This document shows, piece after piece, positions 17,428 to 26,089 of a stretch of DNA of 51,018 bases. The stretch covers positions 1 to 51,018 of the forward strand of contig NZ_RXLZ01000039.1 in assembly GCF_003970865.1 (NCBI RefSeq), read 5' to 3'. The DNA comes from Stenotrophomonas maltophilia (GTDB taxonomy: Bacteria > Pseudomonadota > Gammaproteobacteria > Xanthomonadales > Xanthomonadaceae). The first letter of the stretch is position 1. Each line of letters opens with the position of its first letter. A program made the position numbers and the translations under genes. The notes under the pieces were generated by a model that worked only from the letters and a program-made list of their open reading frames with translations, had not been told where the DNA came from and did no database searches.

Positions 17428-19134
17428 CTAGTGCCCACTACAGTCGCAGCCCCCCCAGCCCTTGGCTTTTGACGTCTGGCCGATGCCCGGATTGAATGTA
17501 TTGCTCGGGTCCAGCTGCCTGTAGAACCCGGCCAGCGCCGGCTTGGCCGGGTACAGGTGGCCGACGTTGTGCTCGGCCGGATACTCGGCGCCCCGCTGGT
17601 CCAGCAGCGCCCACATCGCGTGCTCGATCGCCATCGGGTCTTCGCCCTTGCGCGCGATGTAGTCCTGGTGGAACACGTGGCACAGGAAGTGCCCGTAATA
17701 CAGCTTGTGCAGCAGGCGGCCGTCGATATCGGCCGGCAACTGCTCGAACCAATCCGCATCATCACGGCGCAGGGCGATGTCCAACGCCACGATGTCCTGC
17801 ACCTGCTCGCGATGCACTTCGCGGTAGCGCACCGCGGCACCGGCCACGGCGAAGCGATGCAGGAAGGCCTTGCGCCCCTCCTCCGCCGTGCAGTGGAAAA
17901 AGCCGCCTTCGTGCCCGGCGAAGAAGCCGCGCAACCAGGCCTCGGTTTCCGCAGCGTCCTGGGCAGAGACCTTCAGCAACAGGTGATGCTCGTAGCGCTG
18001 GCGGAATTCACCCATGCGCTTGGGCAGGTGCGAGGGCAGCAGGCCGGTCAGCACCTGCATCACCCGGTCGGTCACCCCGCGCAGGCCCAGACGCTCGAAC
18101 CAGCCATCGACGCGGCTCTTCAGTGCGAACGCCGCGGGCACACGGGAAGTGCCGAGGCGGTCGATCAGCAGGAAGCTGTCCTTGCCGTAGCGCTCGCCGA
18201 TGTCATAGGCATCGCGGTGGATGTACTCACCGGCAATCGGCAGGCGCTCGAAGCCGGTCAGCAGCTGGCGCCGGATCGCGGTGAGGCTGTCGGTGCGGTT
18301 GCTGCCGATGTAGAAGACTTCGGCGGCCTCCTTTTCGAAGGTGTCCAGGCGCACCGCGAACACCGCCAGCTTGCCGGCCGAACCGGCAGCTTCGAAGTGG
18401 CGGCTGGGGTCGGCGTTGAAACGCGCCGGGGTATCGGCATCGACCCTGCGCACTTCCTCGGCGTAGCGTGGATCGGAGGCGGCGCGGCCATCGCCGTCAC
18501 CCACGTCGCCAGCAGCATAGTCGCCGGCCTGCAGGCGCTGCAGGATCTGCTCGGGCGTATCACCCAGCGCAATGCCCAGATGGTTGACCAGCTGCAGCTG
18601 GCCCTGCGCATCGACCTGCGCATACAGCGCCAGCTCGGTGTAGGCCGGGCCACGGCGCACCAGCGCGCCGCCGGAGTTGTTGCAGATGCCGCCCAGCACC
18701 GAGGCGCCGATGCAGGACGAGCCGATCACCGAATGCGGTTCGCGGCCCAGCGGTGCCAGCGTCTGCTCCAGTCGGTCGAGCGTGGCGCCGGGCAGGCACA
18801 GCACCTGGCGGCCTTCGTTCAACAGCTGGATGCCGGTCAGGCGCAGCGTGCTGACCAGCACGATCGGCCGCCCGTAGTCGTTGCCATCCGGGGTCGAGCC
18901 GCCGGTCAGGCCGGTATTGGCCGCCTGCAGGATGATCGCCGCTCCACCCCGCACCGCCGCCTGCAGCACGTGCCACAGTTCCAGCAAGGTGCCCGGGCGC
19001 ACCACCGCCAGCACCGGACCGTCGCCGAATCGGTAGCCACGGCGGAAGCGGCGCGTGGCCTTGTCGCCGGTCAGTACATTGCGGCTGCCGACTGCGTCGC
19101 GAAACTGTGCCAGCACGGCATCGTGGCCACTCAT
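17428..19134 (-). CDS. dld: quinone-dependent D-lactate dehydrogenase
   Basis: This is a peripheral membrane FAD enzyme that oxidises D-lactate to pyruvate and passes electrons to quinone. It has 568 residues, the length of E. coli Dld (about 570). Visible features are the FAD-binding PCMH segment ([90 protein letters not shown]) and the C-terminal Dld membrane-binding domain ([35 protein letters not shown]). Its ATG overlaps the lldD stop by four bases, so the two are translationally coupled. It is the last gene of the lld operon. Confidence 0.96.
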   Translation of the reverse strand: MSGHDAVLAQFRDAVGSRNVLTGDKATRRFRRGYRFGDGPVLAVVRPGTLLELWHVLQAAVRGGAAIILQAANTGLTGGSTPDGNDYGRPIVLVSTLRLTGIQLLNEGRQVLCLPGATLDRLEQTLAPLGREPHSVIGSSCIGASVLGGICNNSGGALVRRGPAYTELALYAQVDAQGQLQLVNHLGIALGDTPEQILQRLQAGDYAAGDVGDGDGRAASDPRYAEEVRRVDADTPARFNADPSRHFEAAGSAGKLAVFAVRLDTFEKEAAEVFYIGSNRTDSLTAIRRQLLTGFERLPIAGEYIHRDAYDIGERYGKDSFLLIDRLGTSRVPAAFALKSRVDGWFERLGLRGVTDRVMQVLTGLLPSHLPKRMGEFRQRYEHHLLLKVSAQDAAETEAWLRGFFAGHEGGFFHCTAEEGRKAFLHRFAVAGAAVRYREVHREQVQDIVALDIALRRDDADWFEQLPADIDGRLLHKLYYGHFLCHVFHQDYIARKGEDPMAIEHAMWALLDQRGAEYPAEHNVGHLYPAKPALAGFYRQLDPSNTFNPGIGQTSKAKGWGGCDCSGH

Positions 19135-20270
19135 GGCAGGCTGACCAGCGAATCGCGGCCGATGTCAGCGATGCGACGCGCGCCGGTCAATGTCATCGCC
19201 ACGCGCATTTCCTTGGCGATCAGGTCCAGCAGGTTGGCCACGCCGGCCTCGCCCTGCGCGGCCAGTGCATAGACGAAGGCGCGCCCCAGCAGCACGGTGT
19301 CGGCACCCAGCGCCAGCATGCGCACCACGTCCAGGCCGGTACGGATGCCCGAATCGGCGAGAATCTTCAGGTCGCCCTGTACCGCATCGGCAATCGCCGG
19401 CAGTGCGCGCGCGGTGGACAGCACGCCATCCAGCTGGCGGCCACCGTGGTTGGAGACCACGATGCCATCGGCGCCGAACTTGACCGCATCACGCGCGTCA
19501 TCCGGGTCGAGGATGCCCTTGATCACCATCGGGCCCTTCCAGAATTCGCGGATCCACTCCAGGTCCTTCCAGGAAATGGAGGGATCGAAGTTGCTGCCCA
19601 GCCAGCCGATGTAATCCTCCAGCCCGGTCGGGTTGCCACGGTAGGTGGAGATGTTGCCCAGATCATGCGGACGGCCGAGCAGGCCCACGTCCCACGCCCA
19701 GTGCGGATGGGTGATGGCCTGGCCGATACGGCGCAGCGAGGCATTCGGGCCGCTCATGCCGGAGTGTGCATCGCGGTAGCGCGCGCCCGGCACCGGCATG
19801 TCAACGGTGAACACCAGCGTGGTCACGCCCGCGGCCTGCGCCCGCTCCAGCGCGTTGCGCATGAAGCCACGGTCGCGCAGCACATACAGCTGGAACCACA
19901 TCGGCCGCTGGATGGCCGGTGCCACTTCCTCGATCGGGCACACCGATACGGTTGACAGCGTGAACGGGATGCCGCGGCTGTCGGCCGCGCGCGCCGCCTG
20001 TACTTCACCGCGCCGGGCGTACATGCCGGTCAGGCCGACCGGCGCCAGCGCCACCGGCATCGCCAGTTTTTCGCCGAACAGCTCGGTTTCCAGGCTCAGG
20101 TCGGACATGTTGCGCAGGATGCGCTGGCGCAGCGCGATGTCGGACAGGTCGGAAACGTTGCGCTTCAGCGTGTGCTCGGCATACGCGCCGCCATCGATGT
20201 AGTGGAACAGGAACGGCGGCAGCCGGCGTTGCGCTGCGGCACGGTAATCGGTGGAGGCGGAGATGATCAT
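19131..20270 (-). CDS. lldD: L-lactate dehydrogenase (FMN, quinone)
   Basis: This FMN-dependent alpha-hydroxyacid dehydrogenase oxidises L-lactate to pyruvate at the inner membrane. It has 379 residues, the family length. It opens [32 protein letters not shown] and carries the active-site block [25 protein letters not shown] with the catalytic His, followed by [26 protein letters not shown] for FMN phosphate binding. The ATG at 20270 lies 4 bases after the lldR stop. The gene is co-transcribed with lldP, lldR and dld. Confidence 0.97.
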   Translation of the reverse strand: MIISASTDYRAAAQRRLPPFLFHYIDGGAYAEHTLKRNVSDLSDIALRQRILRNMSDLSLETELFGEKLAMPVALAPVGLTGMYARRGEVQAARAADSRGIPFTLSTVSVCPIEEVAPAIQRPMWFQLYVLRDRGFMRNALERAQAAGVTTLVFTVDMPVPGARYRDAHSGMSGPNASLRRIGQAITHPHWAWDVGLLGRPHDLGNISTYRGNPTGLEDYIGWLGSNFDPSISWKDLEWIREFWKGPMVIKGILDPDDARDAVKFGADGIVVSNHGGRQLDGVLSTARALPAIADAVQGDLKILADSGIRTGLDVVRMLALGADTVLLGRAFVYALAAQGEAGVANLLDLIAKEMRVAMTLTGARRIADIGRDSLVSLP

Positions 20271-20274
20271 GGGG

Positions 20275-21039
20275 TCAACCGTGTGGGGAAGGTAGACGCG
20301 AGGCCCGCGCACGCCGGGCTTCGTTGTCATCGAGGGTGCGCAGCGTGGTGTGCACGAACTCGAGGTGGGCATGCGCGGCGGCGCGCGCGCGTTCGGGGTC
20401 GCCGGCCAGCACCGCGTCCATCATCTCGCGGTGCTGGTCGGACAACGGCGAGAAGGTCCTTGCCGAGGTGTAGAGCTTTTCGCGGCTCTGCGAGATGTTG
20501 GTCTGCAGCAGTTCGAACAGGCCGCGCATCACCTGCAGAAGGACCAGGTTGTGCGAGGCCTCGGCGATGGACAGATGGAAGGCCGCGTCAGCCTCCGCTT
20601 CACCGGTGGGGTCGTCCTTGCCGTGCGCGTCCATCATGGTCTGGAAGGCCTGCGCGATGCGCGTGCGGTCCTCGTCGGTGGCACGCAACGCTGCATGCCA
20701 GGCAGTGGCACCTTCCAGCGCATGACGGATCTCCAGCACGTCGAAGCGATACTCCGGGTCGCCCTGGAACAGCGGCAGATACGGCGCCAGCGGTTCATCC
20801 AGCGCCTGCCGCGCGCGTGCCGCAGGTTCGGCCACGTAGGTACCGCCACCAACCCGCGCGGTCAGCAGGCCCTGGCTGGCCAGCTGCGCGATGGCTTCGC
20901 GCAACGCCGTGCGCGAGACCCCCAGCTGCACCGCCAGGGTGCGCTCGGCCGGCAACCGGTCACCCGGCTGCAGCCGCTGTTCCTGCACCAGGCCGCGCAG
21001 CTGTGCGGCCACCTTGTCCGAAATACGTTGCGTGCTCAT
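20275..21039 (-). CDS. lldR: LldR, FadR-type GntR regulator of lactate use
   Basis: This is a 254-residue GntR-family regulator. The winged helix is at residues 1-70 ([55 protein letters not shown]), with an FCD effector domain after it ([11 protein letters not shown]...[30 protein letters not shown]). It probably responds to L-lactate. It sits inside the operon, as in E. coli lldPRD. Two candidate LldR sites lie upstream of lldP at 22817-22831 and 22914-22928. Confidence 0.93.
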   Translation of the reverse strand: MSTQRISDKVAAQLRGLVQEQRLQPGDRLPAERTLAVQLGVSRTALREAIAQLASQGLLTARVGGGTYVAEPAARARQALDEPLAPYLPLFQGDPEYRFDVLEIRHALEGATAWHAALRATDEDRTRIAQAFQTMMDAHGKDDPTGEAEADAAFHLSIAEASHNLVLLQVMRGLFELLQTNISQSREKLYTSARTFSPLSDQHREMMDAVLAGDPERARAAAHAHLEFVHTTLRTLDDNEARRARASRLPSPHG

Positions 21040-21092
21040 GGCGCCATTGTGGCCCGAAGCGCGTAACAGAGGGTCAGGCCGCGCGGCATGGC

Positions 21093-22751
21093 TCAGGGAA
21101 TCATCCAGGTCAGCCAGTAAGCCTGGGCCAGGGTGATCAGGCCGACCATGGTGGTGAAGATCAGGCTGTGCTTGACCGTGAAGCGGAACAGGTCCGATTC
21201 CTTGCCGGCCAGGCCAACCGCCGCACAGGCAATGGCGATCGACTGCGGCGAGATCATCTTGCCGGTGACACCGCCGGTGGTGTTGGCCGCCACCAGCAGC
21301 ACGTCGGACACGCCGATCTGCTGTGCGGTGGTCGCCTGCAGCGCCGAGAACAGTGCATTGGACGAGGTATCCGAACCGGTCAGGAACACGCCCAGCCAGC
21401 CCAGGAACGGCGAGAAGAACGGGAACGCGTCGCCGGTGTGCGCCAATGCCAGCGCCAGCGTTGCCGACAGACCCGAATAGTTGGCGATGAAGGCAAAGGC
21501 GAGCACCATGCCGATCGAGTAGATCGGCATGCGCAGCTCACGCACGGTTTCGCCGAAGGTCTGCAGCGCCGACCGGGCCGGCATGCGCAGCGCGATGATC
21601 GCAATCACCGCCGCGAGGATGATCGAGGTGCCGGTGGCCGAGAACCAGTCGAACTTGTAGACCGCCTCGTAGCTGAGCGGCGCGTCCACGATCGGTGGCA
21701 TCTTCTGCACCATCTGGTCCAGGCCCGGCACCGGGATCTTCAGCACCCAGCTTTCCAGCGGGCCGCCCGCCGCGAACAGCGACTTGAACGGCTTGATGCT
21801 CCACAGCGTGACCATCGCGGTAAGGATCAGGAACGGCGACCACGCCTTGGCGATCTGGCCGACGCTGTAGCGCGGCGCCTCCAGTGCCTGTGCGGCCGCC
21901 TCGGCGCTGGTTTCGGTATCGAAGCGGAAGATCCGTACCGGCTTCCAGCGGCGCAGGAACAGGGTCAGGCAGACCAGCGACGCCAGCGAGGCGGTGATGT
22001 CCGGCAGTTCCGGGCCGATGAAATTGGAGGTCAGGTATTGCGCGATGGCGAACGAGCCACCCGCAACCAGCACTGCCGGCCAGGTTTCCTTGATGCCGCG
22101 CCAGCCATCCATGATCGCCATGATCCAGAACAGCACGATGATGGTCAGGAACGGCAGCTGGCGGCCCGCCATCTGGCCGATCTCGAATGCATCCAGGCCG
22201 GTGACCTGCCCGGCCACGATGATCGGAATGCCCATTGCACCGAACGCCACCGGCGCGGTGTTGACGATCAGGCACAGGCCGGCGGCATACAGCGGCTTGA
22301 AGCCCAGCCCGACCAGCAGTGCCGCGGTGATCGCCACCGGCGCACCGAAACCGGCCGCGCCCTCCAGGAAGGCACCGAAGGCGAAGCCGACCATCAGCAT
22401 CTGCAGGCGCTGGTCTTCGGTCACCGACAGGATCGAAGCGCGGATGATGTCGAACTGACCGGTCTTGACCGAGACCTTGTAGAGGAACACCGCGCCGATG
22501 ATGATCCAGGCGATCGGCCACAGGCCGTAGACGAAGCCGAAGCCGGCCGCACCCAGCGCCTGGCTCAACGGCATGCGGTAGAACAACAGGGCCACGCCAA
22601 GCGCGATGGCCACGGTGATCGTGCCGGCCAGCCAGCCCTTCATGCGCAGCACGGCCAGGGCAATGAAGAAGAACGCGATCGGCAGCAGCGCGATCAGGCT
22701 GGACAACCACAGGTTGCCGGCGGGGTCGTACAGGTGTTGCCAGGGCTGCAT
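21093..22751 (-). CDS. lldP: L-lactate permease
   Basis: This is an inner-membrane lactate/glycolate:H+ symporter of about 552 residues with many transmembrane helices. The N-terminus [29 protein letters not shown] aligns well with the start of E. coli LldP (MNLWQQNYDPAGN...), which fixes the ATG at 22751 rather than the upstream one. Other family segments are [43 protein letters not shown] and [29 protein letters not shown]. It is the first gene of the operon and is followed by lldR after 53 bases. Confidence 0.96.
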   Translation of the reverse strand: MQPWQHLYDPAGNLWLSSLIALLPIAFFFIALAVLRMKGWLAGTITVAIALGVALLFYRMPLSQALGAAGFGFVYGLWPIAWIIIGAVFLYKVSVKTGQFDIIRASILSVTEDQRLQMLMVGFAFGAFLEGAAGFGAPVAITAALLVGLGFKPLYAAGLCLIVNTAPVAFGAMGIPIIVAGQVTGLDAFEIGQMAGRQLPFLTIIVLFWIMAIMDGWRGIKETWPAVLVAGGSFAIAQYLTSNFIGPELPDITASLASLVCLTLFLRRWKPVRIFRFDTETSAEAAAQALEAPRYSVGQIAKAWSPFLILTAMVTLWSIKPFKSLFAAGGPLESWVLKIPVPGLDQMVQKMPPIVDAPLSYEAVYKFDWFSATGTSIILAAVIAIIALRMPARSALQTFGETVRELRMPIYSIGMVLAFAFIANYSGLSATLALALAHTGDAFPFFSPFLGWLGVFLTGSDTSSNALFSALQATTAQQIGVSDVLLVAANTTGGVTGKMISPQSIAIACAAVGLAGKESDLFRFTVKHSLIFTTMVGLITLAQAYWLTWMIP

Positions 22752-22816
22752 GAAGACTCTCGACTGGATGCGGAAGGTGCCCCACCGCAGGCGGTGGATC
22801 GCCATGGCTGCCGATC

Positions 22817-22831
22817 ATTGGTCGTACCAAT
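22817..22831. promoter_or_regulatory. LldR operator, proximal
   Basis: This is the perfect 15-base palindrome ATTGGT-CGT-ACCAAT, 66 bases upstream of the lldP start. FadR-type GntR regulators bind sites of the form TGGTN-NNACCA, and LldR is encoded in the operon. Together with the distal site at 22914-22928 it would flank the promoter. Confidence 0.8.
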
Positions 22832-22913
22832 AATGATTTCGATCAGACCACTCGCAGCGGATTTAACCGCCACTCCGGCGAAGAGCCTATTAGACCATAG
22901 GGCTAGGCGCCAT

Positions 22914-22928
22914 ATTGGTCTGACCATT
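22914..22928. promoter_or_regulatory. LldR operator, distal
   Basis: ATTGGTC-T-GACCATT has an 11-base perfect core TGGTCTGACCA. It lies 97 bases (centre to centre) from the proximal site, near the spacing that allows looping. Isolated half-sites GACCA occur between the two (22846-22850 and 22893-22897). Confidence 0.75.
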
Positions 22929-22940
22929 AAGATCGCCATG

Positions 22941-22963
22941 GTAGTGCCGGCCGCTGGCCGGCA
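22941..22963. repeat. GTAGTGCCGGCC hairpin
   Basis: A single REP-like stem-loop with the foot GTAG and stem TGCCGGCC/GGCCGGCA. It lies between the lld control region and the mgtC stop. It belongs to the same subfamily as the copies at 28142, 34636 and 48643 and those in the 25733-26047 array. Confidence 0.8.
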
Positions 22964-22975
22964 ATTCGAGATCCC

Positions 22976-23428
22976 CTACGAAATCCGCTTCTCCAACCGC
23001 CGCATCACCGCCAGCACCAGCACGCACAGCACGCTGACGCCGATCGCAATCACGTATTTACCGATGCCCACGGCGATGCCAATGGCCGCCGCCATGATCA
23101 GCGAGCTTGCGGTGGTCAATCCGCTGACCTGGTCCTCGCGTGACCCGCGCAGGATGGTGCCGGCGGCAACAAAGCCGACACAGGCCACCACCGCTTCGAT
23201 CAGGCGCACCGGATCGACCTGCAGCAGGTCGCGGTAGCGCTCCTGCTGGAAATGTTCGGCCACCGAATCGCCGAGGCCAACGATCAACGCCGCAGCCCCC
23301 GCGATCAGCATGTGCGTGCGCAGGCCGGCAGCGTGTTTGCCCATCTCGCGCTCGACGCCGAGCACGCCGCCGAACAACATGGCTGCGGCCACGCGCAGCA
23401 GGATCGAGACATCCTGGGTGAGTTCCAT
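22976..23428 (-). CDS. mgtC: MgtC/SapB family membrane protein
   Basis: This 150-residue inner-membrane protein has four to five hydrophobic helices. The family signature AMLFGGVLGVEREMGKHAAGLRTHMLIAGAAAL is at residues 16-48, and FVAAGTILR and GLTTASSLIMAAAIGIAVG follow. MgtC-type proteins regulate ATP synthase or are linked to survival in low Mg2+ and in macrophages. The soluble C-terminal domain of Salmonella MgtC is missing, so this is the short SapB-like form. It stands alone on the minus strand. Confidence 0.92.
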   Translation of the reverse strand: MELTQDVSILLRVAAAMLFGGVLGVEREMGKHAAGLRTHMLIAGAAALIVGLGDSVAEHFQQERYRDLLQVDPVRLIEAVVACVGFVAAGTILRGSREDQVSGLTTASSLIMAAAIGIAVGIGKYVIAIGVSVLCVLVLAVMRRLEKRIS

Positions 23429-23518
23429 GGGATAGCTCCGGGAGTTTCCCGGAGCGTCGCGTGGCGATCGTGGGACGGGGGTGAAGGCAATGGCACGCCT
23501 TCTTCACCGCACGCTTTC

Positions 23519-23541
23519 ATCCACGCATGGCGTGGATCTAC
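23519..23541. repeat. single SMAG hairpin
   Basis: One inverted GTAGATCCACGC-type stem-loop lies between the SDR stop (23555) and the mgtC start. It probably marks the 3' end of the SDR transcript. Confidence 0.75.
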
Positions 23542-23554
23542 TGACCGCATTCGC

Positions 23555-24313
23555 TCACTGCGCCAGATAGCCACCATCGATGGCGTAGTACGCGCCGGTC
23601 GCGAACGAGGCATCGTCGCTGGCCAGCCAGGCCACCAGCGCCGCCACTTCCTCGGCCGTGCCCAGCCGCTTCAACGCGTGGCGACCTTCCAGCGTGGCGC
23701 GCACCTTCGGGTCCATCTTCTCCAGCAGCGGTGTACTGATGAAGCCCGGGCCGACCGCGTTGACACGGATGCCGTCGGCCGCATGCTCCCAGGCGGCGGT
23801 CTGGGTCAGCCCGACCACGCCGTGCTTGGCCGCCACGTACGCAGTGGATCCGGCATAGCCCACCTGGCCCAGGATCGAGGCCATGTTGATGATGCTGCCG
23901 CCGGTTCCAGCGGCTCGCATCGCCTGGATCTGCGCCCGCTGGCACAGGAACACGCTGGTGAGGTTGACGTCGATCACGCGCTGCCAGCCATCGATCGGAT
24001 AGTCACCGCTGCTGGCGGCCGGCCCGCCGATACCGGCATTGTTGACCGCCACATGCAGGCCATCGAGTTCCTTGATCGTGCGCTGCACTGCCGCCTCCAC
24101 CGCAGCAGCGTCGGTGACGTCCAGCGCGATGCCAATGGCCTGTGCGCCCGCACCGCGCAACTGCGCCACGGTGGCATCGACCGCATCCTGCTTCAGGTCC
24201 CAGACCGAGATCCGCGCACCGGACGCCGCCAGGGTCTGCGCCACGGCCAGGCCGATACCGGACACGCCGCCGGTCACGATCGCGGTCTTGCCGGTGAGCT
24301 GGTAGTCAATCAT
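23555..24313 (-). CDS. short-chain dehydrogenase/reductase
   Basis: This is a classical NAD(P)-dependent SDR of 252 residues. Features are the TGGVSGIG cofactor loop (14-21), NNAG (91-94), catalytic Ser 146, Tyr 159 and Lys 163 (YVAAK), and the C-terminal GAYYAIDGGYLAQ. An Asp rather than a basic residue after beta-2 (SVWDLKQ) favours NAD(H). The substrate is unknown. It is divergent from an AraC regulator across a 447-base, AT-richer intergenic region, so that regulator may control it. Confidence 0.92.
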   Translation of the reverse strand: MIDYQLTGKTAIVTGGVSGIGLAVAQTLAASGARISVWDLKQDAVDATVAQLRGAGAQAIGIALDVTDAAAVEAAVQRTIKELDGLHVAVNNAGIGGPAASSGDYPIDGWQRVIDVNLTSVFLCQRAQIQAMRAAGTGGSIINMASILGQVGYAGSTAYVAAKHGVVGLTQTAAWEHAADGIRVNAVGPGFISTPLLEKMDPKVRATLEGRHALKRLGTAEEVAALVAWLASDDASFATGAYYAIDGGYLAQ

Positions 24314-24760
24314 CTGTGTTCTCCATCAGTGGGGGTATCGAAGTGGCCTGCAACAGCCAACCGCCCCACCCTACGCGCGCGCCCGTGATGGCCTGGCTGA
24401 CATCGCGTCCATGAGCGATCGTTCCAGCCATGAAACCTCAACTCAAGTTGATGTATGGAATTGCGTACGGATATGCATGCAAAACGCCGGCGTATGTTCG
24501 ACGGCATTTTCACTTTGGCCGTAATCATCAATCGTTTTGACCATATTGAAATCAAAAGCGCGCGAATCGAGGCGACAATGGGAAACGTTTCCAGTTTCTT
24601 CGACACATTCCATTCAACCTGGCGTTTCCCCAGCCATCCAGAGTGCCCACGCCACTGCTTCCCAGCAGGCCTGCGCGGGTAACGACCGGATCTGCACCTT
24701 CGTTGCAGAGCGCGTGGGCGAGGTAATGCCAGCGTCCACCTCCAAAGCACGTGCCGAGCG
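24314..24760. promoter_or_regulatory. long AT-rich regulatory region with a palindrome
   Basis: No convincing gene lies in these 447 bases between the divergent SDR and AraC genes. The stretch 24450-24620 is clearly less GC-rich than its surroundings. It contains the perfect 12-base palindrome GGAAACGTTTCC at 24581-24592, a plausible operator of a LacI-type or similar regulator. A 75-codon open frame at 24455-24682 lacks a ribosome site and any recognisable sequence and is not called. Confidence 0.5.
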
Positions 24761-25714
24761 ATGTCCCGATACTTCACTTTTGCTGATTACCGCCGCTTCG
24801 GCCACCGCCATGGCTTCGATTACCGCGCCGACCCGGAACACCTGCGCGACGACCAGTGGGCCGGCCATGGCGAGGTCAACGAGCAGTTCCTGCGCGGCGG
24901 CATGAGCCTGATCGCCTCCGACGTCCATAATCGCTTTCCTTATGTGGCGACTGCCCAGCAGAGTCCCGGCCTGGCCATCCGCGTGATGCTGCAGGGCCAG
25001 GTCGATGTGCGCGTTCCGCGACGTGGGGGGTTCACCCTGCGTGCTGGCACGGCGATGACCGCGCACCACCGCGAGCAGGTCGAGATGACCGGTGCGCATC
25101 CTGGCGAAACGCACATGCGCGGCGTCAGTGTGATGGTGCCCGGCCAGATCGATCCGGACCTGTTCCATCTGCCGCAGCTGGAGACCGCGCTCAACACCCA
25201 CCTGGAGTGCCGCCACTGGGCCATTCCGCATACCCTGCTGCCGGTGCTGGGCCAGCTGTTCGACAGCCCATGGGAGGACGGCATCGACGCGTTGTGGCGC
25301 GAAGGCGTCGCACTGCAGCTGCTGGCCGTTGGCCTGAAGGCCGAGGATCTGCAGACCGACCATGTACGAACGCTGCGGGCCGGCCAGCGCGAGCGCCTGG
25401 AGCGCGTGCGTGCCTACCTGCATGACGACCCCAGCCACGCCCACAGTCTGATCGAACTGGCCCAGCTGGCCTGCATGAGCCCGAGCTCGCTGCGCCGCCA
25501 TTTCGCCCAGCAGTACGGCTGCTCGGTATTCGACTACCTGCACGAACAGCGCATGCGCCATGCCGAACAGGGCCTGCGCGAAGACGGCTGGACGGTTGAG
25601 CAGGCGGCCGCCGCCAGCGGCTACCGCCACCCCAGCAACTTCGCCGCGGCATTCCGCAAGCGCTTCGGCCTGGTACCCAGCCGCTGGCGCACGGGCCCCT
25701 CGAAGGTGGGCTGA
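24761..25714 (+). CDS. AraC-family regulator, PchR-like
   Basis: This is a 317-residue transcriptional regulator. The C-terminal AraC/XylS domain (about residues 220-312) has two helix-turn-helix units: LIELAQLACMSPSSLRRHFAQQYGCSVFDYLHEQRMRHAEQ and WTVEQAAAASGYRHPSNFAAAFRKRFGLVPSRWR. The N-terminal half (SPGLAIRVMLQGQVDVRVPRRG, HMRGVSVMVPG) resembles PchR-type siderophore-responsive regulators, but no siderophore gene is adjacent. A 104-bp repeat array follows. Its start at 24761 has only a weak ribosome site. Confidence 0.88.
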   Translation: MSRYFTFADYRRFGHRHGFDYRADPEHLRDDQWAGHGEVNEQFLRGGMSLIASDVHNRFPYVATAQQSPGLAIRVMLQGQVDVRVPRRGGFTLRAGTAMTAHHREQVEMTGAHPGETHMRGVSVMVPGQIDPDLFHLPQLETALNTHLECRHWAIPHTLLPVLGQLFDSPWEDGIDALWREGVALQLLAVGLKAEDLQTDHVRTLRAGQRERLERVRAYLHDDPSHAHSLIELAQLACMSPSSLRRHFAQQYGCSVFDYLHEQRMRHAEQGLREDGWTVEQAAAASGYRHPSNFAAAFRKRFGLVPSRWRTGPSKVG

Positions 25715-25732
25715 AGGCCTGTGCCCTGACAG

Positions 25733-26047
25733 GTGTCGATCTTGGTCGATCGGCATGCCATGGCCCAGCCTTGGTAGGTGTCGACCTTGGTCGACACGCT
25801 CTCGCGCCATCGCGGATGCCGGCCAGCGGCCGGCACTACCACACCCGCTAGAATCGACGTGCCATGGCCCAGCCCTGGTAGGTGTCGACCTTGGTCGACA
25901 CGCTCTCGCGCCATCGCGGATGCCGGCCAGCGGCCGGCACTACCACACCCGCCTGAATCGACCTGCCATGGCTCCGCTCTGGTAGGTGTCGACCTTGGTC
26001 GACACGCTCCTGCGCCATTGCAGTTGCCGGCCAGCGGCCGGCACTAC
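25733..26047. repeat. 104-bp tandem array of two alternating GTAG hairpins
   Basis: Three copies of a 104-base unit are in register: the GTGTCGACC-TT-GGTCGACAC hairpins start at 25778, 25882 and 25986. A second hairpin per unit, of the TGCCGGCC/GGCCGGCA subfamily, lies at 25817-25839, 25921-25943 and 26025-26047. A degenerate partial unit starts at 25733. The linkers (TCTCGCGCCATCGCGGA and CATGGCCCAGCC) are nearly identical in the first two units and drift in the third. The array fills the gap between convergent genes. No protein is encoded. Confidence 0.88.
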
Positions 26048-26089
26048 CGCAGCCGCCGGGCATCGCGCACCCGGCGTACCTCACCAACC

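Noticed and set aside
24455..24682. 75-codon open frame in the AraC/SDR intergenic region
   Set aside because: No ribosome site, no family resemblance, and it overlaps the palindrome in a probable control region.
25733..26047. Possible CRISPR array
   Set aside because: The repeats are palindromic, separated by conserved rather than unique sequence, with a 104-base period, and no cas gene is near.
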